Assembly: GCF_001592735.1 (NCBI RefSeq)
Contig: NZ_LUKE01000002.1
Coordinates: forward strand, 62,001 to 126,000
Length of the DNA stretch: 64,000 nt
DNA from: Bdellovibrio bacteriovorus
Lineage (GTDB): Bacteria; Bdellovibrionota; Bdellovibrionia; Bdellovibrionales; Bdellovibrionaceae
Direction: 5' to 3'
Shown: positions 8,252 through 16,438 of the stretch, one piece after another
Position numbering within the stretch: the stretch's first letter is position 1
Layout of the letters: every line of letters starts with the position of its first letter
Program-made: the position numbers and the translations under genes
Notes under the pieces: generated by a model
What the model saw: the letters and a program-made list of their open reading frames with translations, nothing else
Database searches by the model: none
What the model was told of the DNA's origin: nothing

Positions 8252-9250
8252 TTAAGTCGTTGAACCCACACGACTTAAATAGCTTTCGTCCACGGTGGAA
8301 ACGGTTAAAGATTGCGCTTCTTGTCGCTCTTGTTCTGCCAATAAAGTCGACAAATAGCGTTCCGTATAACTAGGGACGATCACGACGATGGTTTTACCCT
8401 TGTTTTCCTCTTTAGCGGCCTGTCTTAAACCGGCACAGATCGCCGCGCCTGAAGAGATCCCCACGGGGATGCCTTCGGTTTTGATAACTTCTCTAGCGGT
8501 TTTGAGGGATTCTTCCGAAGACACTTGTTCAATGCCATCCATCACGGATTTATCCATTACACTGGGGATGAAGCCTGCTCCGATCCCTTGTATTTTATGG
8601 GGTCCAGGTTTGCCACCGGAAAGCACGGGACTTTCCACAGGCTCAACCGCAATCATTTTCACACTTGGCTTTTTTTGTTTTAAAAACTGCCCGACCCCCG
8701 TGATGGTTCCGGAAGTACCAACACCACTGATCACCATGTCCACTTGGCCCTCAGTATCATTCCAGATTTCTTGAGCCGTCGTTTTGCGGTGAATCTCAGG
8801 ATTGGCGGGATTATCAAATTGTTTTGGCATCCACGCGTTCGGAGTTTTTTCATGAAGTTCGATCGCTTTGGCAATCGCCCCTTTCATGCCGAGCGGCCCC
8901 GGAGTTAAAATAATTTTTGCGCCCAAAAGAAGTAAAAGAGTTCTTCGTTCTTGCGACATCGTTTCGGGCATGGTGAGCGTTAATTTATAGTTTTTGGCAG
9001 CCGCGATAAAGGCAAGCGCAATCCCGGTATTGCCACTCGTGGGTTCGATGATTTCCATGCCGGGTTTTAGTTTTCCAGTTTTTTCGGCGTCTTCAATCAT
9101 CGCCAGACCAATGCGATCTTTCACGGACCCGAGAGGATTAAAAAATTCTAGTTTTAGTAAAAGCTTTCCGGGAAGATTTTTTCCCATACGTTGCATTTGG
9201 ATAAGAGGGGTGCGGCCGATGGTTTTTGTGATGTCGGAATAGATGTTCAT
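8252..9250 (-). CDS. cysK: Cysteine synthase A (O-acetylserine sulfhydrylase)
   Basis: CysK converts O-acetylserine and sulfide to cysteine using PLP in the cytosol. I start at ATG 9250, which has GAAGGAG 10 bases upstream; a longer frame from 9304 is possible but lacks support. The 332-residue product shows the family landmarks: TIGRTPLI at 10-17, the PLP lysine Lys44 in GSVKDRIG, the substrate loop TSGNTG at 71-76, and the glycine-rich phosphate loop GVGTSGTITG. The last ~20 residues extend beyond the usual ~310-residue enzyme. The gene is flanked on both sides by toxin-antitoxin-like modules and is not part of an obvious sulfur operon. Confidence 0.95.
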   Translation of the reverse strand: MNIYSDITKTIGRTPLIQMQRMGKNLPGKLLLKLEFFNPLGSVKDRIGLAMIEDAEKTGKLKPGMEIIEPTSGNTGIALAFIAAAKNYKLTLTMPETMSQERRTLLLLLGAKIILTPGPLGMKGAIAKAIELHEKTPNAWMPKQFDNPANPEIHRKTTAQEIWNDTEGQVDMVISGVGTSGTITGVGQFLKQKKPSVKMIAVEPVESPVLSGGKPGPHKIQGIGAGFIPSVMDKSVMDGIEQVSSEESLKTAREVIKTEGIPVGISSGAAICAGLRQAAKEENKGKTIVVIVPSYTERYLSTLLAEQERQEAQSLTVSTVDESYLSRVGSTT

Positions 9251-9339
9251 GAAATGACTCCTTCCTGTGAAGGGTATCCCAAATGAAGGTGTTTTATTAA
9301 ACAATTTTACGCGTTGGGGTCTGGCGGCGTAGACTCCAA

Positions 9340-9612
9340 TTAAAGGCCGATAAACTCTTGAGGAGAGATTTTTAAAGCCGCGCTCACAGATTCAATAAAT
9401 TGTATGTCAAAACTTCTTTGACCTGCTTCATACTTACTAATTTCTGACTGCGAGATCCCCAGCGCGAGGCCAAGATCTTTCTGCGTGATGCCCGCTTTTT
9501 TGCGAAGCATGATCATCCGCGCGCCTTGCTCTAACTCCACTTTACGTTCAATATCGTAAAGCTTGGGATTTTCGGCTTTTTCTTGCGCGAGTCTTTGTTT
9601 ACGAATCCTCAT
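9340..9612 (-). CDS. XRE-family HTH regulator / antitoxin-like
   Basis: This 90-residue protein has a Lys/Glu/Arg-rich N-terminal helix and a Cro/CI-type helix-turn-helix at about 28-85. ITQKDLGLALGISQSEISKY is the canonical recognition helix pair, and the end SPQEFIGL is typical of the fold. Its ATG overlaps the stop of the upstream HTH gene (ATGA), which places it as the last gene of a three-gene module with a broken toxin-like frame. It probably acts as antitoxin and autorepressor, but with no intact toxin beside it this is inference. Confidence 0.8.
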   Translation of the reverse strand: MRIRKQRLAQEKAENPKLYDIERKVELEQGARMIMLRKKAGITQKDLGLALGISQSEISKYEAGQRSFDIQFIESVSAALKISPQEFIGL

Positions 9613-10076
9613 TTATTACTCACTTGTACTGAGTCTAGATTAGCATACACATCTATAGCATCATTCTTAGAAGGAGATAAAAAATCCTTGGTCAAAGAAA
9701 GCTCTATATCATAGCGGCTTTTCTCGCGATCAAAAATAATATTTGTGAGCGTCACACGAAAAGCTCGTTCACCCTCGACGCTAAAACCCGTAAACTCTTT
9801 CCCTCGATTTTCCCATGAGCGCAGTGTGGAAGCCGGAACGCGAATTCTTTGGGCGACATCATCAAATGACAATTTTGCGAAAGTTCTTAGAAACTTAAGT
9901 TGGTTTCCCGTTAATCTTTGTCTCTCAATCAATAAAGCTTTCGCCGTATGAAGCTTTAAATCGTTCATATTGATTTCTGGAAATTCTTCGCCCTCTATGG
10001 TCTCGACAAAAATATTCTTAAGAAGAACATCGAATCCGAATCCCTTAAATATATATTTGGATACTAAAGTTTTCAC
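9609..10076 (-). CDS. HTH-domain antitoxin-like protein
   Basis: This 155-residue protein starts with GTG at 10076, sharing a base with the stop of the preceding toxin-like frame (TAGTG). A helix-turn-helix lies at about 56-92: LTGNQLKFLRTFAKLSFDDV followed by IRVPASTLRSWENRG. This is similar to the DNA-binding part of MqsA/HigA-type antitoxins. No zinc-binding CxxC pair is seen in the N-terminal part. The C-terminal ~55 residues are beta-rich and unrecognised. Together with the small XRE gene that follows it may repress the AT-rich promoter region upstream. Confidence 0.7.
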   Translation of the reverse strand: MKTLVSKYIFKGFGFDVLLKNIFVETIEGEEFPEINMNDLKLHTAKALLIERQRLTGNQLKFLRTFAKLSFDDVAQRIRVPASTLRSWENRGKEFTGFSVEGERAFRVTLTNIIFDREKSRYDIELSLTKDFLSPSKNDAIDVYANLDSVQVSNK

Positions 10077-10263
10077 TACTCTTCCCTCTTATTTTTATCA
10101 ATTGCCGTGATAATCAAAACTTTTGGATCCTTAAATAAGACAACAATGCGAATATCCTTTTTCCCACTGTTATCAAGGCCACGGATCGCGTATTTCCGAG
10201 CCTTCCCGCCTCAGCCGCCGCTATGACATCGATAACCACATTAGATCGCTTCCTTATCGACAT
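10076..10263 (-). pseudogene. Small toxin-like gene, apparently frameshifted
   Basis: An ATG at 10263, with an AAGGG ribosome site 6 bases upstream, begins MSIRKRSNVVIDVIAAAEAG. A second frame then continues from about 10204 as KARKYAIRGLDNSGKKDI and runs through a hydrophobic core (IVVLFKDP, VLIITAID) to TAG at 10076-10078, which overlaps the HTH gene start. Neither frame alone gives a convincing protein: the first frame runs on into unconvincing sequence and the second has stops upstream. A one- or two-base change near 10204-10212 would join them into a ~63-residue basic protein. Toxin-then-antitoxin order fits a type II module, perhaps DUF4258- or RelE-like. Sequencing error or programmed frameshifting are alternatives. 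Confidence 0.5.
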
Positions 10264-10573
10264 ATTACACCCTTCACTTTATCATATTGCTTATTTTTGA
10301 GCAATTGAAGATATATATATCTGTAATTACAAGTACTTATAATACAAATATACTTATAATCACATATATTCAAATACCGCGAAGATAGCAACTTCGCCAT
10401 TTATGGATATGTAGATAATATGTAAATATCTATAAGTAAATACTTATTTACATAGCCTTATACGTAAGGAATTGTTGATTTTAATAAAAATCCAAGGGCA
10501 AGTTTTGGATTGAATTGCTAGATTCCAGCTTTCATCGAGTTTTTTGTAAGCCGTACTAATCTGCCTTAGAAGC
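10264..10573. promoter_or_regulatory. AT-rich gene-free region with repeated TACTTATAAT boxes
   Basis: No credible gene lies here. TACTTATAAT occurs at 10334-10343 and 10351-10360 (17 bp apart). Near-copies occur inverted at 10430-10438 (CTATAAGTA) and direct at 10441-10448 (TACTTATT). A 6-bp hairpin GCGAAG/CTTCGC spans 10379-10397. The region precedes the HTH module on the minus strand, so the boxes are candidate operators for its two HTH proteins. The 62-codon frame at 10444-10632 looks like a chance overlap with the VapC gene. Confidence 0.45.
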
Positions 10574-10999
10574 TTAGTAACAGGCAAGAGCGCGCACCAG
10601 GCCTTGCTTCGCATAAGATAATATAAGCTCATCCTGAGTGACTAATTGCAGGCGATTTTTTCGTGCTGTAGCCACGATAATCCTATCCGCCGGATCACCG
10701 TGAAATCCTCCCGGAAGGCGAGATGACTCTACCGCGACGTCGGCCGACAAAGGCAACACTTCCAAACCCAGTCTTTGAATAGATAACTCAATCCAATCTA
10801 AAATGGGTTCGGTGAGAGTGAGGCGACCTTTAGCCTCTAACATTGAAATTTCCCACAGCGAAATAGCGGAAATACAAAGTGCCCGATCTTTAAATGATTT
10901 CTCAATAAGGCTTTTAGCGGGACCCTTTTTCATTTTCTCATTTCCTAATGCCAGCCACACCCAGGCATGAGTATCCAGAAGCAATCGACTACTTGTCAT
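10574..10999 (-). CDS. VapC-like PIN-domain toxin ribonuclease
   Basis: This 141-residue PIN domain has the acidic residues that bind the catalytic metal: Asp9 in LLLDTHAWVW, Glu50 in SLWEISML, Asp102/Asp105 in GDPADRIIVATA, and Asp123 in VTQDEL. PIN toxins of VapBC systems cleave RNA, often initiator or other tRNAs. The ATG at 10999 lies inside the end of the Phd-type antitoxin gene (overlap 10989-10999), the standard arrangement for this pair. All key residues are present, so the toxin appears intact. Confidence 0.92.
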   Translation of the reverse strand: MTSSRLLLDTHAWVWLALGNEKMKKGPAKSLIEKSFKDRALCISAISLWEISMLEAKGRLTLTEPILDWIELSIQRLGLEVLPLSADVAVESSRLPGGFHGDPADRIIVATARKNRLQLVTQDELILSYAKQGLVRALACY

Positions 11000-11231
11000 C
11001 GGCGTTCCACTTTTCCTTTAAGGGCTTCACGATATCCCCTTGGACTTCGCCAGTGCCAGCCATCACGCCAAAAGGACCCGCGGCCGCGCCCTGTTCATCA
11101 TTTACCGGAACTAGCTTTGCAACGGGCTTACCATGCTTCGTGATAGTGACAGACTGACCATATTTTTTGACTCTATCCATCAGTTTGAGACATTCTGCTT
11201 TAAACTGTCCTGCGGGGTATTTGGTAGTCAT
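10989..11231 (-). CDS. Phd/YefM-type antitoxin
   Basis: This 80-residue protein has the Phd/YefM N-terminal DNA-binding fold: KYPAGQFKAECLKLMDRV followed by QSVTITKHGKPVAKLVPV, with the family's T-K-x-G-x-P-V-A signature. The C-terminal part, which in this family wraps around the PIN toxin, is Gly-rich and then charged. It overlaps the toxin gene by 11 bases. Repeats upstream of the start suggest autoregulation. Pairing of a Phd-type antitoxin with a PIN toxin is common. Confidence 0.9.
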   Translation of the reverse strand: MTTKYPAGQFKAECLKLMDRVKKYGQSVTITKHGKPVAKLVPVNDEQGAAAGPFGVMAGTGEVQGDIVKPLKEKWNADDK

Positions 11232-11272
11232 ATGACCTCTTTTGGGATAATGGTCATAATAACATGGTCATA
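11227..11272. promoter_or_regulatory. Operator-like repeats upstream of Phd/VapC genes
   Basis: GTCATATGAC (11227-11236) is a 10-bp palindrome over the antitoxin start codon. ATGGTCATA is repeated at 11250-11258 and 11264-11272. The shared GTCAT core spaced through the promoter region is the pattern expected for Phd-type autorepression. Binding is inferred. Confidence 0.5.
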
Positions 11273-11289
11273 TTTATAAATCAATGTCC

Positions 11290-11314
11290 TTTACGCTCTC
11301 TGGCAGAGCGTAAA
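11290..11314. terminator. Strong hairpin after the chemoreceptor gene
   Basis: TTTACGCTCT (11290-11299) and AGAGCGTAAA (11305-11314) form a perfect 10-bp stem with a 5-base loop. It begins six bases past the chemoreceptor stop and precedes the antitoxin promoter. The U-tract is poor, so termination may be partial or the element may stabilise the mRNA end. Confidence 0.5.
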
Positions 11315-11319
11315 TTAAA

Positions 11320-12774
11320 CTAGCTCGCCTTTTTCCCCAAAACTTCTTCGGCCATTTTGCCGACCATGTTTTGCAACACTTGGGCTTGCGCGGACATTTC
11401 TTCTGAAGTCGCTGCGGTCTGTTCAGCGGCAGCTGAAAAGCTTTGTGTTTGTTGATCGAGCCCTCCCATGATTTTGTGAATGGACTGAATCCCTTCGGTT
11501 TGTTGGCCCGAAGTTTCCGCGATCTCTTGATTGAGCACGTTCACTTTTTGTACCGAAGTCACAATTCCATCTAGGACGCGATCACTTTTTTGCGCAAGCT
11601 CCAGCGACACCTTTGTTTGATTTACGCTGTTGGTGATGACTTCTTTCACCTCTTTGGCGGCGGAAGCCGACTTAAGCGCCAGACTGCGAACGGCGTCGGC
11701 GACCACCGCAAAGCCTTTTCCTTGCTCCCCGGCTCTGGCCGCTTCGACCGCCGCGTTCAGGGCTAAAAGATTTGTTTGAAAAGCGATGTCGTCAATGATG
11801 TCCATGGCAGAGGTGATTTCGCCTGAAATTTTAGACATCACGTTGATGGATTCAATCAGATGTTTTACTTCCGCCGCCCCTTCGGCAGCGCCTTTTTCAG
11901 AATTTTTCGCGAGTTCTGCGGCGGTGCTAGCGCGCTGTTGATTGGCTTGCACGATGTCGTTCAGGTTTTTGATCGCACTTAAGGTTTCCTCAATACGCAT
12001 CGCCGATTCCACGGATCCTTGCGCGACGTTTTGCCCGGCCATGGAAAGCTGATTAGAGGCTTCTAAAACTTGGTGGCTTGATTCGTTGGTATTGGTCACC
12101 GTGTTTGAAAGAAAGGCCATCATTTTGCTCGCAAAAATAGAGAATCCTGCCATCGCCACCGCGAATGAAATAAAAAATCCGATCAAAATTTCATTACGAA
12201 ATTTTGCCACCTGCGCTTCGACGTCATCCACATAAACGCCACTGCCAATCACCCAACCCCAAGGAGCAAAATGGCGCACGAAACTGAGCTTTGGTTCTGG
12301 CTTCGGCGAATTGGGTTTGGGCCAAAGATAAGGAACAAAACCTTCGCCTTGAGTTTTTGCGAGTTTTGCAAACTCCACAAAAAGTTGAAAGCCGTTGGGA
12401 TCCTTTTTTTCGGTCAAATCTTGGCCGTTCAATTCAGGTTTCATGGGATGCATAACCATCGTTGGATGAAGATCGTTAATCCAAAAATACTCATTGCCAG
12501 CATAACGAAGTTTGCTGATGGACTCTTTGGCCAAGGCTTGAGCTTGATCGGTGGTGAGTTCTTTTTTGGCTTCTAATTCTTGATAGTGTTCTAAAATTTT
12601 GGTCGCAATGTCCACCGTGTTACGAAGTGAGACGCGGCGGTCTTGATACATATTATCGCGAATAAGGGGCAGAATGTATCCCACCATCATTCCCCAGATC
12701 GGAATCATTGCCATGACTAAAAGAGCGAGCGTTTTGTAACGGTAACTTCGATGTTTCCATAACTTCCCAAACAT
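11320..12774 (-). CDS. Methyl-accepting chemotaxis protein with Cache sensor
   Basis: This 484-residue transmembrane receptor has a first membrane segment at about 16-38, an extracytoplasmic single-Cache-type sensor at about 40-190 (contains [19 protein letters not shown] and the [13 protein letters not shown] end motif), and a second membrane segment at about 197-217. The cytoplasmic helical hairpin tip [20 protein letters not shown] is the strongly conserved site for CheA/CheW coupling. No clear HAMP domain separates TM2 from the signalling helices, and there is no C-terminal methyltransferase-tethering pentapeptide. Cache domains of this type often bind small organic acids. The ATG follows AAAGGAG. 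It is preceded by a structured leader. Confidence 0.93.
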   Translation of the reverse strand: MFGKLWKHRSYRYKTLALLVMAMIPIWGMMVGYILPLIRDNMYQDRRVSLRNTVDIATKILEHYQELEAKKELTTDQAQALAKESISKLRYAGNEYFWINDLHPTMVMHPMKPELNGQDLTEKKDPNGFQLFVEFAKLAKTQGEGFVPYLWPKPNSPKPEPKLSFVRHFAPWGWVIGSGVYVDDVEAQVAKFRNEILIGFFISFAVAMAGFSIFASKMMAFLSNTVTNTNESSHQVLEASNQLSMAGQNVAQGSVESAMRIEETLSAIKNLNDIVQANQQRASTAAELAKNSEKGAAEGAAEVKHLIESINVMSKISGEITSAMDIIDDIAFQTNLLALNAAVEAARAGEQGKGFAVVADAVRSLALKSASAAKEVKEVITNSVNQTKVSLELAQKSDRVLDGIVTSVQKVNVLNQEIAETSGQQTEGIQSIHKIMGGLDQQTQSFSAAAEQTAATSEEMSAQAQVLQNMVGKMAEEVLGKKAS

Positions 12775-12798
12775 TCGCAGGCTCCTTTTTTTTTAGCG

Positions 12799-12851
12799 GG
12801 GCTTAGTATCGCCCGGGTGTACATCGGCGGTTGCGCCGATGACTTAAGCCC
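12799..12851 (-). promoter_or_regulatory. Structured leader element of the chemoreceptor gene
   Basis: On the minus strand the outer arms GGGCTTA (12845-12851) and TAAGCCC (12799-12805) enclose a perfect 8-bp hairpin CATCGGCG/CGCCGATG (12822-12841) and a 16-base internal segment. It ends about 25 bases before the chemoreceptor ATG, so it would lie in the 5' leader and could affect translation. It does not match a riboswitch consensus that I know. Confidence 0.35.
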
Positions 12852-12994
12852 TGGCACTAAGATGCGAGTCGGATTTTTAATATTTAATGTTTGTCATTTT
12901 AAAGCACAATATCGGCCGCACTGCTTTGCATTGAATTCTGAAAGTGACCGGGCCTTATCTTGTGCTAGACTTCTTTTTTGAGCGGAGGAAGCTT

Positions 12995-13453
12995 ATGAAG
13001 TATTTTGCAGCAGCATTTTTGATTTTTCTTGGGTTTGGCTTTCAGGCAAAAGCCGACAATGCCGTGGGTGCGGTGTTAGGTGATCCTTCAGGGCTTTCTG
13101 CTCGCTTTGGGTTAGACAGCTTTCATTCTATCGAAGGCGCCTTGGCTTATTCGGTTTCGGGCTATAAGGGCTTTCACATGCATGCGACCTATTTGTGGGA
13201 CCGCGCGCGCACTTTTAAAACTTCGGGTGATCCGCTGTACATGTACTATGGTTTGGGAGCGCGATTTATTTCTATTAATGATGGAAAATACGATGGCGAT
13301 GTGGCGATCGGCCCTCGTGCTCCGCTGGGTTTGATTTATTACTTTGAAAATCCGGATTTGGAAGTTTTTGGGGAGCTGTCTGTGGCGTTGGATGTGGCTC
13401 CACGCACGGATGTGGATTTGGATGTTGGGATTGGGGTGCGGGTGAGGTTTTAG
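12995..13453 (+). CDS. Small outer-membrane beta-barrel protein
   Basis: I start at ATG 12995 because GGAGGAA lies 5 bases upstream and it begins a clean signal peptide (cleavage likely after AKA, residue 20); the longer frame from 12944 puts residues before the signal. The mature ~132 residues alternate polar and hydrophobic positions in eight or so strands, with acidic strands near the end (VALDVAPRTDVDLDVGIGV). The protein ends in Phe, the usual BAM recognition residue. The opening VGAVLGDPSGLSARFG resembles other small deltaproteobacterial barrel proteins. Substrate and role are unknown. It appears to be monocistronic. Confidence 0.75.
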   Translation: MKYFAAAFLIFLGFGFQAKADNAVGAVLGDPSGLSARFGLDSFHSIEGALAYSVSGYKGFHMHATYLWDRARTFKTSGDPLYMYYGLGARFISINDGKYDGDVAIGPRAPLGLIYYFENPDLEVFGELSVALDVAPRTDVDLDVGIGVRVRF

Positions 13454-13622
13454 TTCGCCCACTTAAATAACTATTTGTTTTATCGATTTATGATTATTAT
13501 TGTCACAGACGCTTTGCGCATCAGAAGTTCATTCAAACTTTTTTTACAATCACTTTTTTGTTTGTTTACATACATCTCCTTTCTTTAGACTTTGCATCAA
13601 CAAATAAAGAAAGGGATTTCTA

Positions 13623-14423
13623 ATGAAGAAAAAAATATTTGTTTTATTAACCATTGCAGCTTCTCTCGTTGCTTTTAAAGCAAAAGACGGGTTGCGCCCA
13701 TTGGGCTTAAAATTCGTCGCTCCAACCATTTCCGGCAAAAGTAACGTATCCAATCCTGAAGTCGGCGAGATCGTATTTGATACTAGCGATTCAAAATTTT
13801 GGGGCTTCTTCGGTCCAAATCACCCGGCTCACTGGGTTGAGCTAGGCGGAAGTTCACCGGGATCCGCTCTTCCTTCTGGCACCATCCTACCTTATGGCGG
13901 CACTACTGCGCCTGCGGGTTTCCTCATTGCGGACGGAAGTACTTTAGATGGAAGTGATCCACAGTATGCTGCGCTTTTCGCAGCTATTGGTTGCAACTTC
14001 GGAGGAAATTGTGGCACCGGGGGCGATGATTTCAATCTTCCTGATTTGCGAGGTCGTTTTCTACGTGGTGTAGATGGCACAGCGGGCAGAGATCCTGATA
14101 AAGCCAGCCGCATCGCCATGGCCTCTGGCGGTAATACAGGAAATAATGTCGGCTCCATCCAAGGCCACGCGTTTCAAACACACAATCACTCTATTTCAGA
14201 TCCAGGACATTCGCACAGCGGTAATTATTATTCAGCTTCTGGCGGTTCGGATCTCAATATGTCAAGATTCGCTTCAAACGGAAATCCTCAAACAAAATGG
14301 GTCGATAGCGCCTATACTGGAATCTCGATCAACAACGCAGGGGCCTTAGGCACAAATGCCCAGGCTAGCTCTGGCGAAACTCGTCCGGTTAATGCCAATG
14401 TTACATATATAATTAAATTGTAG
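13623..14423 (+). CDS. Exported protein with phage tail-collar domain
   Basis: This 266-residue protein has an N-terminal hydrophobic signal-like segment (residues 3-18). From about 90 it carries the tail-collar (PF07484-type) signature: GTILPYGGTTAPAGFLIADG, followed by FNLPDLRGRFLRGVDG. A His-rich stretch (QTHNHSISDPGHSHSG) and the typical closing ETRPVNANVTYIIKL follow. Tail-collar domains occur in phage tail fibres and in bacterial surface adhesins. With a signal peptide and no phage genes nearby, a surface or secreted adhesin-like role is more likely. A purine-rich ribosome site (AAAGGG) precedes the ATG. A strong terminator follows. Confidence 0.85.
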   Translation: MKKKIFVLLTIAASLVAFKAKDGLRPLGLKFVAPTISGKSNVSNPEVGEIVFDTSDSKFWGFFGPNHPAHWVELGGSSPGSALPSGTILPYGGTTAPAGFLIADGSTLDGSDPQYAALFAAIGCNFGGNCGTGGDDFNLPDLRGRFLRGVDGTAGRDPDKASRIAMASGGNTGNNVGSIQGHAFQTHNHSISDPGHSHSGNYYSASGGSDLNMSRFASNGNPQTKWVDSAYTGISINNAGALGTNAQASSGETRPVNANVTYIIKL

Positions 14424-14440
14424 GTCTTAATTTAAAGTCG

Positions 14441-14468
14441 GCTGAGCACCTTACCACGGGTGCTCAGC
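14441..14468 (+). terminator. Intrinsic-type terminator after tail-collar gene
   Basis: GCTGAGCACC (14441-14450) and GGTGCTCAGC (14459-14468) form a perfect 10-bp stem with an 8-base loop, followed by a short TTT. It lies 18 bases downstream of the tail-collar stop. Confidence 0.75.
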
Positions 14469-14542
14469 TTTAGGCTTCCTGGCGCATAGCTTCATAGTCA
14501 GTTTTATGTTGTAAATAGCGCGACAACAAACAAATATTTGCC

Positions 14543-16429
14543 GTGAGTTCACGCCCTAATTATAGAGCTGATGTTGATGGACTTAGAGCTGTCGCCATCG
14601 TTGCTGTTCTTATTTATCATGCTTTCCCAAGTTCGTTTCAGGGCGGTTTCGCTGGTGTAGACGTATTCTTTGTTATTTCAGGTTTTCTAATCACTTCGAT
14701 TATTAAAAGTGAACTTGATGAAAACAAATTCTCGCTTGCGAGCTTTTATTCACGACGAGTTCGTCGCATATTTCCTTCGCTTATTATTGTGTTATCCACT
14801 TGCGCCATCTGGGGATGGTTTTTCCTTATCCCTAGCGAATACGAAAATCTTGCCGAACATATCAAATCTGGCGCCACATTTATTTCCAACTTTACCCTTT
14901 GGAATGAGGCCGGTTATTTCGACAAACTGGCAGAGACAAAGCCGCTTTTGCATCTTTGGTCCTTAGCGATTGAGGAACAGTTTTATATCCTCTGGCCACT
15001 TCTGCTTATTCTTTGCACACGTTTTAAAATCAGTCTTCGTTCGATCACGGGAGCAGTTTTGCTTCTTTCATTTATAACAAGCGTGTATTTAACGAACCAG
15101 AATCTGACTGCCGCCTTTTATTCCCCCGCCTCACGATTCTGGGAAATTCTTATCGGCGCTATGCTTTCAACAATGCCTTTAGAAAGACTGAAAAAGTTTG
15201 CAAATCCATTATCAATACTGGGCGCTCTTTTCTTAGTCTTGAGCTTTGTATTATTGGACGACAAAAGAAGTTTTCCGGGATTCTGGGCCTTACTTCCGAC
15301 ACTGGGCACGGCATTTATTATCGCCGCAGGCAGTAGTGCCGTTATCAATAAAAAGATCTTATCCCATCCCCTGGCCGTCGGCATTGGGCTGATCAGTTAC
15401 CCGCTGTATCTTTGGCATTGGCCGCTTTTTTCTTTTCAGATAATTTCTAAACATTCTTTAAGTGTCACAGAAAAATTAGTAACCCTGGGGGTTGCAGTTG
15501 GCCTTGCGTATGTGACTTATGTGTTGGTTGAGAAACCTTTGTCCAAGATTTTTTCTGCGCGCTTAAAGGTCGCACTTTATTCAGCAGGAATGGTCACCAT
15601 GCTGGGCTTGGGGATGTTTATCTATGAAAACGATGGATTGATTTCTCGTTTTCCAAAAGACATTCAGGAGTTTGCAAAACCAATTCCGGTAGAAAAATGG
15701 CTAACCGATGTTCGTAGCGGCGTTTGTCATATTCAAGATCCAGAAAAAGATAAACTGAGCGACATCTGTTTTGAAAAGGGGCACCCTTCTGTTTTTCTTT
15801 GGGGAGATTCCCACGCCGCGGCACTTGTGCCGGGATTACTTGAACTGCAAAAAGAGAAAAAGTTTTCTTTTAGCCAGGCGACTCATGTGGGGAATCCGCC
15901 GTTTATTGGGAATGATCATTGGCCATTGCACTATCAACAACATAATGAGAAAATTATAAAGGAGATTAAGCTCGGCAAGCCCGATATCGTTTTAATACAC
16001 GCCGCCTGGGTACAATATAAAATTCCAACAGAGTCGATAACCTCTGCCATCTCTAAGACTATACACGAGATTAAGAGAACCTTGCCCGAAAAAACGAGAA
16101 TTGTGATAATCGGGCCTGTACCAGCATGGAATGAATCTCTTCAGAAAAATCTTCTAAAATATTATTTGGGTCGGAATAAACTTATTCCGCCTTATTCCTC
16201 TTTTGGTCTTAACTCAGAGATTTGGATATTTGACTCGGTTCTTCGCACAGTCAGTAGCACAAACGAAGTGAATTATGTTTCTGTATTAGATAACTTATGT
16301 AAATCCGGGGAGTGCCTCACAAGGGTTGAAAACAGCTCCAAAGGACTGACAACGTTTGATGATGCACACCTCTCCCCTAGAGGGGCCATCTATTTTACAA
16401 GACTTTCGGCAAAATATCTGTTTTTGTAA
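14543..16429 (+). CDS. OafA-type acyltransferase (acyltransferase 3 + SGNH domain)
   Basis: This 628-residue membrane enzyme is predicted to O-acetylate envelope polysaccharide. Residues 1-355 form the acyltransferase-3 domain with about ten membrane helices. It opens with YRADVDGLRAVAI, contains the conserved IYHAFP histidine and RRVRRIFPSL, and ends near a VEKPLS motif. The C-terminal periplasmic SGNH hydrolase-like domain shows GDSHAA at about 422-427 and DAHLSPRGA near 606, giving the Ser/Asp/His catalytic set. The start is GTG 14543 with no strong ribosome site. It is the first gene of the glycan locus and converges with the CapD-like gene nine bases away, suggesting acetyl decoration of the glycan made here. 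Confidence 0.9.
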   Translation: MSSRPNYRADVDGLRAVAIVAVLIYHAFPSSFQGGFAGVDVFFVISGFLITSIIKSELDENKFSLASFYSRRVRRIFPSLIIVLSTCAIWGWFFLIPSEYENLAEHIKSGATFISNFTLWNEAGYFDKLAETKPLLHLWSLAIEEQFYILWPLLLILCTRFKISLRSITGAVLLLSFITSVYLTNQNLTAAFYSPASRFWEILIGAMLSTMPLERLKKFANPLSILGALFLVLSFVLLDDKRSFPGFWALLPTLGTAFIIAAGSSAVINKKILSHPLAVGIGLISYPLYLWHWPLFSFQIISKHSLSVTEKLVTLGVAVGLAYVTYVLVEKPLSKIFSARLKVALYSAGMVTMLGLGMFIYENDGLISRFPKDIQEFAKPIPVEKWLTDVRSGVCHIQDPEKDKLSDICFEKGHPSVFLWGDSHAAALVPGLLELQKEKKFSFSQATHVGNPPFIGNDHWPLHYQQHNEKIIKEIKLGKPDIVLIHAAWVQYKIPTESITSAISKTIHEIKRTLPEKTRIVIIGPVPAWNESLQKNLLKYYLGRNKLIPPYSSFGLNSEIWIFDSVLRTVSSTNEVNYVSVLDNLCKSGECLTRVENSSKGLTTFDDAHLSPRGAIYFTRLSAKYLFL

Positions 16430-16438
16430 AATTAAAAC

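Noticed and set aside
10444-10632. 62-codon minus-strand frame next to the VapC gene
   Set aside because: It overlaps the VapC end, has low-complexity basic content and no ribosome site; likely chance.
12822-12841. GC-rich hairpin as a terminator of a plus-strand transcript
   Set aside because: No plus-strand gene ends before it and no U-tract follows; it fits better within the chemoreceptor leader.
13623-14423. Tail-collar gene as sign of a prophage
   Set aside because: No capsid, tail, integrase or lysis gene is nearby, and the protein has a signal peptide.
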